The notes under the pieces are model-generated. The model ran no database searches. It was not told the DNA's origin and saw only the letters and a program-made list of their open reading frames with translations. A DNA stretch of 64,000 nt from Hyphomonas neptunium ATCC 15444. GTDB taxonomy: Bacteria; Pseudomonadota; Alphaproteobacteria; Caulobacterales; Hyphomonadaceae. The stretch is taken from NCBI RefSeq assembly GCF_000013025.1, contig NC_008358.1, positions 744,001 to 808,000 on the forward strand. Direction: 5' to 3'. How positions within the stretch are numbered: the first letter of the stretch is position 1; each line of letters starts with the position of its first letter. The position numbers were made by a program, and so were the translations under genes. Positions 16,160-25,226 of this stretch are shown here, in pieces.

Positions 16160-16610
16160 CGCCGCCCTGCAACTGGCCAGGCTCGGGCACCGGCTGAGCT
16201 GCCGGCACCGGCGTTTCTCCCAGAGCTGCTTTTTTCAGCGCCAGCGCAATGCCCGATGTGGCGAGCGGGTTTTCTTCCTTCCGCCCCTGGCCGCGCTTGA
16301 GTTCGCAGCGGGCAGGCGAGGCGCCATACGTGTCCACAAACGACCAGGCCTTGCAGCTCAAATCATCATCGCAGGCCGCTTCGCAGGCCAACGAGGAGAC
16401 GCTGCTCACAACGGCATAGGTCGCGCCAAAGCGGTAGACATTGGGTTCATGGCCCGGTGGCAGCGCCGCAGGCTCATACACCGCTTCCGTCCCCGTCGCT
16501 TCCAGCGGCGCGATAGGCGCCACCGAGAGCGTTTTCCCGTCCTTGCCGTCAGCATGGGCACTGGCAGCAAGGCCAAGGCAGGCGGCGGCAATCAGCATGG
16601 CAAGGCGCAT
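16128..16610 (-). CDS. exported PAN/apple-domain-like protein
   Basis: A 160-residue protein with a signal peptide (MRLAMLIAAACLGLAASAHA). The central part (about 60-115) with SLACEAACDDDLSCKAWSFV and ARCELKRGQ has the cysteine pattern of the bacterial PAN/apple domain, a disulfide-bonded fold used for protein or carbohydrate binding. The C-terminus is proline-rich. It is the last gene of a minus-strand run after uup, with an 80-base gap, and its end overlaps prfC by 32 bases in a convergent arrangement. The ligand is unknown. Confidence 0.7.
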   Translation of the reverse strand: MRLAMLIAAACLGLAASAHADGKDGKTLSVAPIAPLEATGTEAVYEPAALPPGHEPNVYRFGATYAVVSSVSSLACEAACDDDLSCKAWSFVDTYGASPARCELKRGQGRKEENPLATSGIALALKKAALGETPVPAAQPVPEPGQLQGGVTPAPVPSLP

Positions 16611-16690
16611 CGGTTCGGACTCCCGGCATTTATCCGAAGGGCAGGCTACCCGGCCCGCGTTAACGAAGCGTTTGCCTTGAAAGAGGCGGT

Positions 16691-18517
16691 TCAGCCGTCA
16701 AGGCCAGCCCGCTTCTCCTCGATTTCCAGCCATTCCAGCTCGATCCCCTCAAGCTCATCGCGGGCGGTGCCAATGCGGGCAGACTTCTTGTTGAAGGCTG
16801 CCGGATCGCGCCCGTAAAGCGCCGCATCGGCGAGCTCAGTTTCAAGCTTGGCGATTTCCGCCTGCAGCTTCGGGATCAGCCCATCGATTTCCTTCTGCCG
16901 GTGCTCATCCTTGAAGGAGAGCTTTACCTGCGCCTTGGGTTTTGGCGGGGCCGTGGCCGGGGAAGCGCTCTTGGCCGGCGCCGCTTTCGGCGCGCCCTTG
17001 AGGCGGACATCTTTCAGTTGCTCCTGCGCGTCGCTCCAGCCGCCGGCCGTCTGTATCCACTCGCCTCCGCCAATCGGCGAGAGGCAGCTCGTCACGGTCG
17101 CGTCGAGAAACGCGCGGTCATGGCTCACCAGGATCAGCGTGCCCTCATAGTTCAGCAGCATGTCTTCCAGCAGGTCGAGCGTCTGCATGTCGAGATCGTT
17201 GGTCGGTTCGTCCATCACCAGAAGGTTTGACGTGCGCGCCAGGCCAATGGCGAGGGCCAGCCGGTTGCGTTCCCCGCCCGACAGCGCGCCGACAGGCTGG
17301 CGCAGCTGCTCGGGCTTGAACAGGAAGTCCTTGGCATAGGCCGCCACATGGCGCTGATGCCCCTGCACGGTGATCGAGTCCCCGCCTTCCGGGGCGAGCG
17401 CTTCCCAGATCGTATCCTTCGCGTCGAGCGTGGCCCGCGTCTGATCCTGATAGGTCACCTGCAATGTCTTGGAATGCTGCACCGATCCGGCGTCCGGCGC
17501 GATCTCGCCCAGCAGCAGGCGCACCAGCGTCGTCTTGCCCGCGCCATTGGGGCCGATGATGCCGATCCGGTCTCCGCGCAGGATGCGCAGCGACAAATCG
17601 GTTGCGATAACGAGGTCATCCCCCTCCGGGGTCTGATAGGTTTTGAACAGGCCCTTGGCCTCGATCACCTTCTTGCTTAGCGAGTCGCCCGCATCCGCCG
17701 TGATTGTGGCGGCAGCCTTGCGATCGTTCAGCGCGCTGCGCACCTGGGCATGCTCGGTTTTCAGCTGCCTCAGCCGGGCAAGGCGTCCCTGATTGCGTTT
17801 GCGCCGCGCCGTCACGCCGCGCGCCAGCCAGTGCTGCTCATCTTTCAGGTGGGTCGTCATGCGTTTGAGCTGACGTTCATCCTCTTCCTCGATCTGCTCG
17901 GCCCACTGATCAAACTTCACATAGCCTTCCGGGCTTTTCAGCACCTTGCCCTGGCGCAGCCACAGCGTGTTGGTCGAGATATTCTCCAGAAACCGGCGGT
18001 CATGGCTGACCACCAGAACAACGCCGTTGAACGCCTTCAGGCGCCCCTCCAGGAACTCGATCATCGGCACGTCGAGATGGTTTGTCGGCTCGTCCAGCAG
18101 CAGGATCGTCGGCTCCTGCGCAAACGCCTTGGCGAGCGCGGCCCGGCGCATCTGCCCGCCAGACAGCGTCTTGGGATCAGCGGCCGGATCAATGCCGAAC
18201 TCCATCAGCTCGGCCTCAGCCATATAGGCCGCCTCCAGCCCGTCGGTCGCATAATCGAGCACGGTGGCATATCCCGCCAGATCCGGCTCCTGCGCGACAT
18301 TGGCAAAGGTCACGCCGGGCTGTCGCCAGACCGCGCCGGAATCCGGCTCGGCCTGCTGCGAGATGATCTTCATGAGCGTCGACTTGCCCGCCCCGTTGCG
18401 CCCCACCAGCGCCGCCCGCTCCCCCTTGGACAAAGCCAGCGTCACGCCCTCGAACAGGGGCGTATTGCCGAAAGAAAGGCGGACATCGGTGAGGGTAATC
18501 AGTGGGGGCTGGGCCAT
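16691..18517 (-). CDS. uup: ABC-F family ATPase, Uup type
   Basis: A 608-residue soluble protein with two ABC ATPase domains: Walker A GRNGAGKST with signature LSGGQMRRAALAKA, and Walker A GPNGAGKTT with signature LSGGERNRLALA. There are no membrane segments, which is the ABC-F layout. The linker between domains is arginine- and lysine-rich. The C-terminal 70 residues form a charged coiled coil (IPKLQAEIAKLETELADA), which distinguishes Uup from EttA. ABC-F proteins act on the ribosome; Uup is linked to DNA-structure and ribosome phenotypes in E. coli. It follows rsuA by 33 bases and is probably in the same operon. Confidence 0.9.
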   Translation of the reverse strand: MAQPPLITLTDVRLSFGNTPLFEGVTLALSKGERAALVGRNGAGKSTLMKIISQQAEPDSGAVWRQPGVTFANVAQEPDLAGYATVLDYATDGLEAAYMAEAELMEFGIDPAADPKTLSGGQMRRAALAKAFAQEPTILLLDEPTNHLDVPMIEFLEGRLKAFNGVVLVVSHDRRFLENISTNTLWLRQGKVLKSPEGYVKFDQWAEQIEEEDERQLKRMTTHLKDEQHWLARGVTARRKRNQGRLARLRQLKTEHAQVRSALNDRKAAATITADAGDSLSKKVIEAKGLFKTYQTPEGDDLVIATDLSLRILRGDRIGIIGPNGAGKTTLVRLLLGEIAPDAGSVQHSKTLQVTYQDQTRATLDAKDTIWEALAPEGGDSITVQGHQRHVAAYAKDFLFKPEQLRQPVGALSGGERNRLALAIGLARTSNLLVMDEPTNDLDMQTLDLLEDMLLNYEGTLILVSHDRAFLDATVTSCLSPIGGGEWIQTAGGWSDAQEQLKDVRLKGAPKAAPAKSASPATAPPKPKAQVKLSFKDEHRQKEIDGLIPKLQAEIAKLETELADAALYGRDPAAFNKKSARIGTARDELEGIELEWLEIEEKRAGLDG

Positions 18518-18550
18518 GGCCGGGGAGATAGCCGCTGACGCGCGTGGACG

Positions 18551-19225
18551 CTAGGGGGCAAGCCCCGCACGTTCGGCCTCTGTCAGCAGGCGCCACGCGC
18601 CTTCCGACAGATCGCCCAGCTCCAGCGGGCCAAACCGGCTGCGGTGAAGGGCTTCGACATGGTTGCCAGCGGCGGCAAACATCCGGCGCACCTGATGATA
18701 CCGCCCTTCGCTCAGCGTAAGACGCGCCGTCCGTTCGCCCGTCACTTCCAACTCGGCAGGCAGGCAGGGCTTGTCTTCCCCGCGCAGGATCAGCGATCCT
18801 GAGGCGAAAAATTCCTTTTCAAACCCCTCCAGCGGGCGCGCGAGGGTGGCTTCATAGGTTTTGGGAATGTCGGACTTGGGCGAGATCAGCCGGTGGAGCA
18901 GGGCGCCATCATCCGTAAACAGAAGAAGTCCGGTCGTGTCCGCGTCGAGGCGGCCAACAGACGAAATCTTCGGGTCACGTTTCAGGAAGCGCGGGGGGAG
19001 AAGATCATAGACCAGCTTCCCCTGATCCTGATGGGAGCAGGTATAGCCCGCCGGCTTGTGCATCAGGATCACCATGCCTGGGCCTGGGTCCAGCGGTTCG
19101 CCGTCAAACTCCACGTCTTCGCCCCAGCCGGTCACGCGGCCGCGCCGGATGGCCACTTCCATCTCCTTGCGCGAACCATAGCCAAGACTGGCGAGGTATT
19201 TTGCGAGCTTGCGGGTTTCGGTCAT
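18551..19225 (-). CDS. rsuA: 16S rRNA pseudouridine synthase, RsuA family
   Basis: A 224-residue enzyme with an N-terminal S4 RNA-binding domain (KYLASLGYGSRKEMEVAIRRG) and a pseudouridine synthase domain. The catalytic Asp is in SVGRLDADTTGLLLFTDDG, and the C-terminal GRYHQVRRMFAA is typical. RsuA makes pseudouridine 516 in 16S rRNA. The start at 19225 has GAGCGGG upstream and lies seven bases after the stop of the rsmC-like gene. A longer reading frame to 19333 would overlap that gene and adds no conserved sequence. Within the RsuA/RluB/E/F superfamily, RsuA fits best but is not certain. Confidence 0.85.
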   Translation of the reverse strand: MTETRKLAKYLASLGYGSRKEMEVAIRRGRVTGWGEDVEFDGEPLDPGPGMVILMHKPAGYTCSHQDQGKLVYDLLPPRFLKRDPKISSVGRLDADTTGLLLFTDDGALLHRLISPKSDIPKTYEATLARPLEGFEKEFFASGSLILRGEDKPCLPAELEVTGERTARLTLSEGRYHQVRRMFAAAGNHVEALHRSRFGPLELGDLSEGAWRLLTEAERAGLAP

Positions 19226-19232
19226 TGCCCGC

Positions 19233-20276
19233 TCATTTCTGGCGCTTGGGCTTCTCGGCCTTGATGATCTTGTAGCCGTCTTCGTCATCAAGCATCTCAA
19301 CGCCGCGGAAGCAGGCAGAGAGTTCGCCCTCATACGGAAGATGCCGGTTGGCCACCAGCCATAGTGTGCCCGAGGGTTTCAGCGTGGCCGCCGCCGCCCG
19401 GATAAACGCCCGGCCCAGTTCGGAATTATCCGCGCGGCCTGTATGGAAAGGCGGGTTCATCAGCGCAAAATCATAGGTCGCCCGTGGCAGGTCTTTGAGC
19501 GCGTCTGCCCATTTGATCGTACACCGCGCGCCAAACGGCGCCATCGTCTGCTCCTGGCAGATCAGCGCGCGATAGTCCGCCTCGACAAGATCCATACGCT
19601 CCACCTTGTCGCAATGGTTGAGAACTTCGCGGCTGAGAAAGCCATTGCCCGCGCCAATGTCGATGCCGATGCCCTTGGTGTATTCAGGTATGCTGTCGGC
19701 CAGCAGCTCGCTGCCCGGATCAATCCGGTCCCAGCTGAAAAGGCCCGGCCGGCTCCAGAGGCTCGGCTCGATCTCGCGCGGCGTGTCCTGCGCAATCCAG
19801 TCTTCCACCAGCTCCGTGTTCATTTCATCTGCGCGCTTCACCGCCCAGAACGCGCGGCATTTGTTTTTGGTCAGGCTGCCCGCATCGCCCGCGATTTCTG
19901 CGAACACCTTTTCGGCGTTCTTGCCGCCAAGTGTATTGGGCAGGCTCGCCAGGATCACTCCGCCCTCCGGCGCCGCCAGCAGGGCGCGGGCATACAGCGC
20001 GCGTGCAAAATCGCGCTGGCGCGGGGGCACCACAATCGTCAGCTGCGCCTGCGGAATCTCCACCGAGTCCGGCGCCAGCACATTATAGCCCGCGGCTTTC
20101 AGCGCATCATGGGCCGGTTTCATGCTCGTGCGGCAAACGACGCGCTCCTTGGGAAGCTGCGACAGCCAGCCGCCGGGCTCGGCATTCAGCACCAGGATCG
20201 GGCCTTCCTCAGGCAGGGAAACCGCCCCCGTGTCGAAGGCCATCAGCAACGTATCAAAAACAACAGTATCCATCAT
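19233..20276 (-). CDS. rsmC: RsmC-type class I SAM methyltransferase (16S rRNA guanine-N2)
   Basis: A 347-residue two-domain protein. The N-terminal half resembles the degenerate methyltransferase domain of RsmC/RlmG. The C-terminal half (about 195-335) has the SAM-binding loop IGIDIGAGNGFLS and the catalytic motif MNPPFHTG, diagnostic of RNA guanine-N2 methyltransferases. RsmC methylates G1207 of 16S rRNA. Its location directly ahead of rsuA supports a small rRNA-modification operon (rsmC, rsuA, uup). Assignment to RsmC rather than RlmG is by motif and length. Confidence 0.82.
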   Translation of the reverse strand: MMDTVVFDTLLMAFDTGAVSLPEEGPILVLNAEPGGWLSQLPKERVVCRTSMKPAHDALKAAGYNVLAPDSVEIPQAQLTIVVPPRQRDFARALYARALLAAPEGGVILASLPNTLGGKNAEKVFAEIAGDAGSLTKNKCRAFWAVKRADEMNTELVEDWIAQDTPREIEPSLWSRPGLFSWDRIDPGSELLADSIPEYTKGIGIDIGAGNGFLSREVLNHCDKVERMDLVEADYRALICQEQTMAPFGARCTIKWADALKDLPRATYDFALMNPPFHTGRADNSELGRAFIRAAAATLKPSGTLWLVANRHLPYEGELSACFRGVEMLDDEDGYKIIKAEKPKRQK

Positions 20277-20334
20277 CCGGGCACCGTTAGCCGCCAGAAC
20301 GCGCGGAGGAAAGATGTCTCGCGCTTCAGGCGTT

Positions 20335-21243
20335 TCAGCGGCAGCCGTCTGCCCAGCCGATCACCGTGTCGATTAGCGCTGCCCGCGACCAGGAGAAGGA
20401 GTGATCCCCCGGCAGCACCACAAGGGTCGTCTCGATGTCCGGCGCCGCCTCATACGCATCCATCAACGGCTGGATCATGCCTTCCAGCGGCGTGCTTTCA
20501 TCCGCGTCGCCCGCCACAATCAGAACCGACTTGCCCGCAAGCTCGGGCGCCTTGGCGCGCAGGTCAAAGGCCGCGGCATTCGAAAACAGTTCCACAATGG
20601 CCGCTTCGCCAGAGAAGCCCTTCAGCATGCTCAGCGTGTCGGTATAGCCCGAAAAGCCCTCCAGAACCTCCGGGTTGGCTGCCATGGCGGCGCCCAGAAC
20701 GCCGAAATCGGCAGGCGCCAGCCCGGCGGCGCAGGCAACGCGGCTGTCATTGGCCGCGGCCGAAAAGGCCGCAAAGCCGCCCATCGAATGGCCGATCAAA
20801 ATCAGCTTCTCCGGATCAGTCCGGTAGGTGCCGGCATTGGCGCGCAGGAAGCCTGTCGCTGCGCCGACGTCCTCGACCACATTGCTGAAGCTGAAATTGC
20901 CGTCGCTGCCCCAGGCGCCGCGATAGTGGAAGAACATCACATTGAAGCCCTCGCGGCGCATCGCCTGCGCCAGGTCGAGGTTCTTTTCATTGCCCGGATA
21001 GCCATGCAGCAGAACCACCGTCGGGTGGGGCCCCGCACCGTCCGCCAGATAGATCAGGCCGTTGAGGCGCGCGCCGCCGCTCTCGAAGTTGAGCTCCATC
21101 AGCGCGGGCGGATGGTCCGGATCAATCGCGGCTGGATCGGCGTAACGTCCGGTGAGCGTGGCTTCCGGCGCCAGCGCGACAGGCGTCGTGCAGGCGGCAA
21201 GCAGGGCGGTGGCAGCAAGGCTGATCGCGGCAAAAGTTTTCAT
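20335..21243 (-). CDS. lipoprotein alpha/beta hydrolase
   Basis: A 302-residue protein with a lipoprotein signal (lipobox LAAC, about residue 18). The alpha/beta-hydrolase fold is shown by VVLLHGYPGNEKNLDLA, the nucleophile elbow LIGHSMGGFAAF (Ser), the acid in VAGDADESTP (Asp), and the His in LPGDHSFSW. The lid region is short, as in prolyl-oligopeptidase or dienelactone-hydrolase-like esterases. The substrate is unknown. It lies between the thiolase and rsmC genes with its own leader; the thiolase terminator is upstream, so it likely has its own promoter. Confidence 0.8.
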   Translation of the reverse strand: MKTFAAISLAATALLAACTTPVALAPEATLTGRYADPAAIDPDHPPALMELNFESGGARLNGLIYLADGAGPHPTVVLLHGYPGNEKNLDLAQAMRREGFNVMFFHYRGAWGSDGNFSFSNVVEDVGAATGFLRANAGTYRTDPEKLILIGHSMGGFAAFSAAANDSRVACAAGLAPADFGVLGAAMAANPEVLEGFSGYTDTLSMLKGFSGEAAIVELFSNAAAFDLRAKAPELAGKSVLIVAGDADESTPLEGMIQPLMDAYEAAPDIETTLVVLPGDHSFSWSRAALIDTVIGWADGCR

Positions 21244-21297
21244 GGCAGTGTCTCCCTTGCACGGAGGGTATCAGCGGCGGGGCGCGCCCGCCAGCGG

Positions 21298-21345
21298 CAA
21301 AGAAAAACCCCGCCGGCGCAAACCGGCGGGGTCTTCTCTTTTTAT
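21298..21345 (-). terminator. intrinsic terminator after the thiolase gene
   Basis: A perfect 10-bp inverted repeat (ACCCCGCCGG at 21307-21316, CCGGCGGGGT at 21323-21332) with a 6-base loop. On the minus strand it is followed by TTTTTCTTT, so it terminates the thiolase transcript ending at 21360. The plus-strand side also has a T-rich stretch (CTTCTCTTTTT), so it may work both ways. Confidence 0.85.
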
Positions 21346-21359
21346 CCCTTGCGGGAAGA

Positions 21360-22610
21360 TCAGGCTTCGACGCGCTCGATGATGATCGCAGGGGCCATGC
21401 CGCCAGCGGCACACATCGTCACGAGACCATAACGGCCGCCCGAACGCTCAAGCTCGTCCAGCGCGGTGCCGATCAGGATCGAGCCGGTTGCGCCGATCGG
21501 GTGGCCCAGCGCCATTGCGCCGCCATTGATGTTCACCTTCTCGCGGTCGAGGTCGAGATCACGGATGAACTTCTCGGCAACAACCGAGAAAGCCTCGTTG
21601 ATTTCGTAGACGTCGATGTCGGTGGTTTTCAGGCCAGCTTTTTCGAGCACTTTCTTCGCAGCCGCGACCGGTGCGTTGAGCATCAGCGTCGGGCAGTCGC
21701 CCATGTTCGCCGTCGCAACGATACGGGCGCGCGGCTTCAGGCCGTGCTTCTTCATGTAAGCTTCCGAGGTGACGAGGATAGCAGCTGCGCCGTCAACCAC
21801 GCCCGAGGAGTTACCCGCATGGTGAACATGGTTCACCTTGCCTTCGAGCTGGGGATACTTGCGCGTCACCATGTTGCCATAGGTGTTGCCCTGGTCGTCG
21901 ACCGGAATGTCCATGTACATGCCGAACACGGTTTTCAGGCCAGCCAGGCTTTCCATCGTCGTCTGCGGACGCGGGAACTCTTCATGGTCAAGCGCAAGTG
22001 TTCCGTCCACGTTGTAAACAGGAACAACCGACTTGTTGAAGCGGCCCTCGGAAATGGCGCGGGCAGCGCGCTGCTGGCTGGTGACGGCGAGGCGGTCAAC
22101 GGCTTCGCGGTCGATGCCTTCCAGCGTGGCGATCGCGTCGGCGCAAACGCCCTGCTGTGATTGCGGGTGCTTCTCGCGCAGGCGGGTGTTGCCGGCGTCC
22201 ATCGTGGGCGGGTTTTTCGGGTCTGCGCTGGCAGCCGTGTAGCTCATCATTTCGCAGCCGCCTGCGATCACGCAGTCTTCCATGCCGGACATGATCTGTG
22301 CAGCGGCGAGCGAAACGGTGGTGATGCCCGAGCCGCAGAAACGGTCGAGCGTCACGCCCGAAGCCTTGATGTCGAAACCGGCATCAAGCGCGGCCATGCG
22401 GCCCATGTCGGCGCCCTGCGCGCCGCGCTGGCTGGAGGTGCCCCAGATGATGTCGTCGACCGTTGCCGTGTCGAGCTTGTTGCGCTCGGCGATGGCGCTG
22501 AGAACGGTTGCGGCGAGGTGCTGCGGGTGCATGTGGGCGAGGGCGCCCTTGCCAACTTTGCCGATGCCGCGCGGGGTGCGGACAGCGTCGATGATATAGG
22601 CTTCAGCCAT
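21360..22610 (-). CDS. acetyl-CoA C-acyltransferase (thiolase)
   Basis: A 416-residue thiolase. The acyl-carrying Cys is in [11 protein letters not shown] (about residue 90), the His in [15 protein letters not shown] and the second active Cys in [13 protein letters not shown]. Thiolases cleave 3-ketoacyl-CoA in beta-oxidation or condense two acetyl-CoA. The C-terminal motif CAAGGMAP differs from the usual CIGGGMG and is typical of a subgroup often annotated as acetyl-CoA acetyltransferase; the exact chain length preference is unknown. It is monocistronic, with a perfect 16-bp palindrome 56 bases upstream and an intrinsic terminator behind. Confidence 0.88.
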   Translation of the reverse strand: MAEAYIIDAVRTPRGIGKVGKGALAHMHPQHLAATVLSAIAERNKLDTATVDDIIWGTSSQRGAQGADMGRMAALDAGFDIKASGVTLDRFCGSGITTVSLAAAQIMSGMEDCVIAGGCEMMSYTAASADPKNPPTMDAGNTRLREKHPQSQQGVCADAIATLEGIDREAVDRLAVTSQQRAARAISEGRFNKSVVPVYNVDGTLALDHEEFPRPQTTMESLAGLKTVFGMYMDIPVDDQGNTYGNMVTRKYPQLEGKVNHVHHAGNSSGVVDGAAAILVTSEAYMKKHGLKPRARIVATANMGDCPTLMLNAPVAAAKKVLEKAGLKTTDIDVYEINEAFSVVAEKFIRDLDLDREKVNINGGAMALGHPIGATGSILIGTALDELERSGGRYGLVTMCAAGGMAPAIIIERVEA

Positions 22611-23028
22611 GATGGTACTCCCTGTCTTTATGGATAGGCGCGCTCAAATGGCGTCTGGCTTCAGGCTTACGCGCGCGTAAGGACCATGGGAAGCCGTGAC
22701 GCCGGGTCAGTCGGCTGCGCCGGTTTTGCCGCCCCAAAATCATCCGGTGGCAGAGCGTAAAAAACAGGATGGCCAGCCGGTTTGGGGCGGTTCTTTACGA
22801 TCCGGCATCTCAGCAAACGGATTTCATCCCCTGATTTAAAAAGGATTTTCTGAAACTCAAGCGGCCCGGCCGGTTGAAAATTACCCTCTTAGATTGCGTT
22901 CTGATTTTTACATACTGGAAAGGCCGGGGTCGGCATCATTGCAGTCATGCCGGTCACTTCCGCATTTGCAACAGAAATGAGGGTCCGGAACAAAAACAAG
23001 ATTGCCATACAGGCAACGGAGCAGGAAG
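22611..23028. other. divergent intergenic region, thiolase / tadE
   Basis: A 418-base region without a gene between the thiolase (minus) and TadE (plus) genes. It contains a perfect 16-bp palindrome near the thiolase and AT-rich stretches at about 22820-22860 and 22880-22920 that could hold promoters. A short minus-strand frame at its right edge only mirrors the tadE leader. I see no RNA gene. Confidence 0.6.
22666..22681. promoter_or_regulatory. 16-bp perfect palindrome upstream of the thiolase
   Basis: CTTACGCGCGCGTAAG reads the same on both strands. It is 56-71 bases before the thiolase ATG, a normal place for an operator. Operators built on TTACG half-sites are known for regulators of acyl-CoA and branched-chain catabolism; that link is recalled, not tested. 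No regulator gene lies next to it. Confidence 0.55.
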
Positions 23029-23448
23029 ATGAGATACAGAAGGTTGAAAGAGGAATCCGGGACCGCGGCGCTGGAGTTTGCCATCATCTCTCCGGTCTTT
23101 CTGTTTATGATTGCCGGTCTCCTGGCCTATGGCATCTATTTCGGCGCCGCCCATACGGTCCAGCAGATCGCCGCCAATTCAGCGCGCGCCGCGCTCGCCG
23201 GACTCGACATGGCCGAACGCGAGCATCTCGCCCGCACAACTGCCTTCGCGTCGGCTGGCACCAACGGGCTTATCCTTCCCGACAGTATGGAAGTTCAGGT
23301 CGCGGCGCATGAAGACGAGCCCACACTGATCTTCGTCACCGTAACCTATGACGCCAGCAGCCTGCCCATCTGGAATCTCGGGCCGCCTCTGCCCCTGCCG
23401 GACAAGACAATCCGCAGCGTCTCCGTCATCCGGGCGGGAGGGTTCTGA
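23029..23448 (+). CDS. TadE-like pilus assembly protein
   Basis: A 139-residue protein with the TadE signature near the N-terminus: a charged start, then SGTAALEFAIISPVFLFMIAGLLAYGIYF, a prepilin-like hydrophobic segment with conserved Glu after Ala-Leu. TadE is a minor pseudopilin of Flp/Tad pili and is processed by a prepilin peptidase at the charged/hydrophobic border. The ATG at 23029 has GCAGGAAG upstream; a TTG start at 23002 would add nine residues. The TadG-like gene follows after one base. No tadA/B/C or flp gene is in the window. Confidence 0.8.
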   Translation: MRYRRLKEESGTAALEFAIISPVFLFMIAGLLAYGIYFGAAHTVQQIAANSARAALAGLDMAEREHLARTTAFASAGTNGLILPDSMEVQVAAHEDEPTLIFVTVTYDASSLPIWNLGPPLPLPDKTIRSVSVIRAGGF

Positions 23449-23449
23449 A

Positions 23450-25180
23450 ATGCCGTGCCCCTGCCGCCTCAGCCTTGCCGCTCTCCGGCGCGCGCGGGAG
23501 CAGGGCGGCAATGTGGCGATCCTGTTCGCGCTCATCGCGCCGATCGCCACACTGATGATGGCGATGGCCATCGACCTCGGCATGGTCAACCTCCAGCGCC
23601 GCAACATGCAGTCGATGACCGACCTTGCCGCCATTACCGCTGCCGGTGACCTGCATAAGGCAGAAACGCGCGTCCTGACACTTCTCTCCGAAAATGGCTT
23701 CGGCGATGTCCTGCTTCTTGCTGAAGAGGACCGGCCCAAACGCCTCGATCCACGTTACCCCTCCCGCGCCTGGGTCGAAGTTGTGAAAGGGCACTACACC
23801 GCTGATGCCATGCTCCCCCCGGCCCTGCGTTTCGAGGCCGGGGGTGAGCCCTTTAATTCGGTGCGGGTAACAGTGGTTCAGTCCGGCCGGTATTTCATTA
23901 TGGACGGGATACAGGCGCCCCCCCTGATCACGACATCCGGTGTTGCCTATTCAACAGCGGAGGCGGCGTTCTCCGTCGGCTCGCGTCTTGTGCGGATAGA
24001 GAATGGCGCGCTCAACGCGCTCCTCGGCAGTCTGCTGGGCAGTGAGCTGCGCCTCACGGCAATGGATTACCACGCGTTGATCGGCGCTGACATCGCTCTG
24101 CTTCAGATGCTGGATGTCCTGGCAACAGACCTTGACCTGACCGGGGTCAGCTATGACGACATCCTGGAGACGCAGATCAGCGCGGCGCGCCTCGCTGCGG
24201 CCATCCGCCAGACCGGCATGCTCAGCGTTCAGGCCCGCACGGCGCTTGGCCGGATCGAGGCGCATGCCGGCGCCCTGTCTACCCGGATCAGATTGTCTGA
24301 TGCGATTGATCTGGGTACCACCGGCAAGCTGAAACCAGATGACACCAGACCAAAGCCCGCTTTGCAAGCCCCGGTCATGGAACTGCTCACTGCCGCCATC
24401 ACGGCCTCCAACGGCGAGCACCAGGTCGCCCTCGATCTGGGCACGTCGATCCCCGGACTGTTGAAAACCCATGTTGAACTGAACATCGGCGAGCGGCCGC
24501 AAAATTCTCCCTGGTTGCGCCTGTCCGGTCCCAACGCCGTCGTCACGACGGCGCAGACACGGCTGAAGGTCGATCTTGAAGTGCCCGGCCTGGCGCTGCT
24601 GGCAGGGACCAGGGTCCGTATCCCGCTATACGTGGAAATCGCGTCGGCTGAGGCCCGGCTCCGGAAAGTGTCCTGCCGTGCCACGCGCCCCGGCGAAACC
24701 ATGGTGACCGTGGCCGCGCAACCCTCCGTCGGCCGCGTAATGATCGGAGAGATCAGCCGCAATGACTTCGAGCAAATGGGCCGCACGATGCGTGTCTCGC
24801 TTACAAAGATCGTCGATACGGTGCTGCTGGATGTGCGCGCCAGGGCGGATGCGCGTATCGGAAATGTGAGGTCTGCGGACCTTTCCTTCAGCCAGGCCGA
24901 CATCGACGCCGGGCGCATCAGGACAGCCACAACCGGCACCTATACCTCGTCGCTGCTGGGCTCCGCGCTGCGAGACCTGGAGGTGCGGGTCGATGCCGGA
25001 CCGCTCTCTCTGGCGACGCCGTCCCTGATACAGGCGGCCCTGGGCGCGACGCTGACGCCGGTTCTGGAGCCGGTGGACACTGTCGTCTACAACCTGCTCA
25101 GCGTTCTGGGCGTCCATCTGGGCGAAGCCGACATCCGCGTCCATGGCGTCACCTGCCAGGCACCCGTTCTCGTTCAGTGA
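23450..25180 (+). CDS. TadG-like protein (TadE/G N-terminus with long exported domain)
   Basis: A 576-residue protein. The N-terminus (EQGGNVAILFALIAPIATLMMAMAIDLGMV) is the TadG/TadE-like membrane anchor, followed by the conserved NLQRRNMQSMTDLAA typical of TadG proteins. The remaining ~520 residues are exported and show repeated helical and beta segments but no von Willebrand MIDAS motif that I can see. Starts one base after the tadE stop, so the pair is an operon. The start at 23450 replaces a longer frame at 23348 that overlaps tadE. Confidence 0.75.
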   Translation: MPCPCRLSLAALRRAREQGGNVAILFALIAPIATLMMAMAIDLGMVNLQRRNMQSMTDLAAITAAGDLHKAETRVLTLLSENGFGDVLLLAEEDRPKRLDPRYPSRAWVEVVKGHYTADAMLPPALRFEAGGEPFNSVRVTVVQSGRYFIMDGIQAPPLITTSGVAYSTAEAAFSVGSRLVRIENGALNALLGSLLGSELRLTAMDYHALIGADIALLQMLDVLATDLDLTGVSYDDILETQISAARLAAAIRQTGMLSVQARTALGRIEAHAGALSTRIRLSDAIDLGTTGKLKPDDTRPKPALQAPVMELLTAAITASNGEHQVALDLGTSIPGLLKTHVELNIGERPQNSPWLRLSGPNAVVTTAQTRLKVDLEVPGLALLAGTRVRIPLYVEIASAEARLRKVSCRATRPGETMVTVAAQPSVGRVMIGEISRNDFEQMGRTMRVSLTKIVDTVLLDVRARADARIGNVRSADLSFSQADIDAGRIRTATTGTYTSSLLGSALRDLEVRVDAGPLSLATPSLIQAALGATLTPVLEPVDTVVYNLLSVLGVHLGEADIRVHGVTCQAPVLVQ

Positions 25181-25226
25181 TTAATATGTCCGGAGACGGA
25201 CTGATCGGGAAGATCAGCCGGCGGCT

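Noticed and set aside
22936..22954. Possible sigma-54 promoter (GG...GC) before tadE
   Set aside because: The spacing between GG and GC is wrong for -24/-12.
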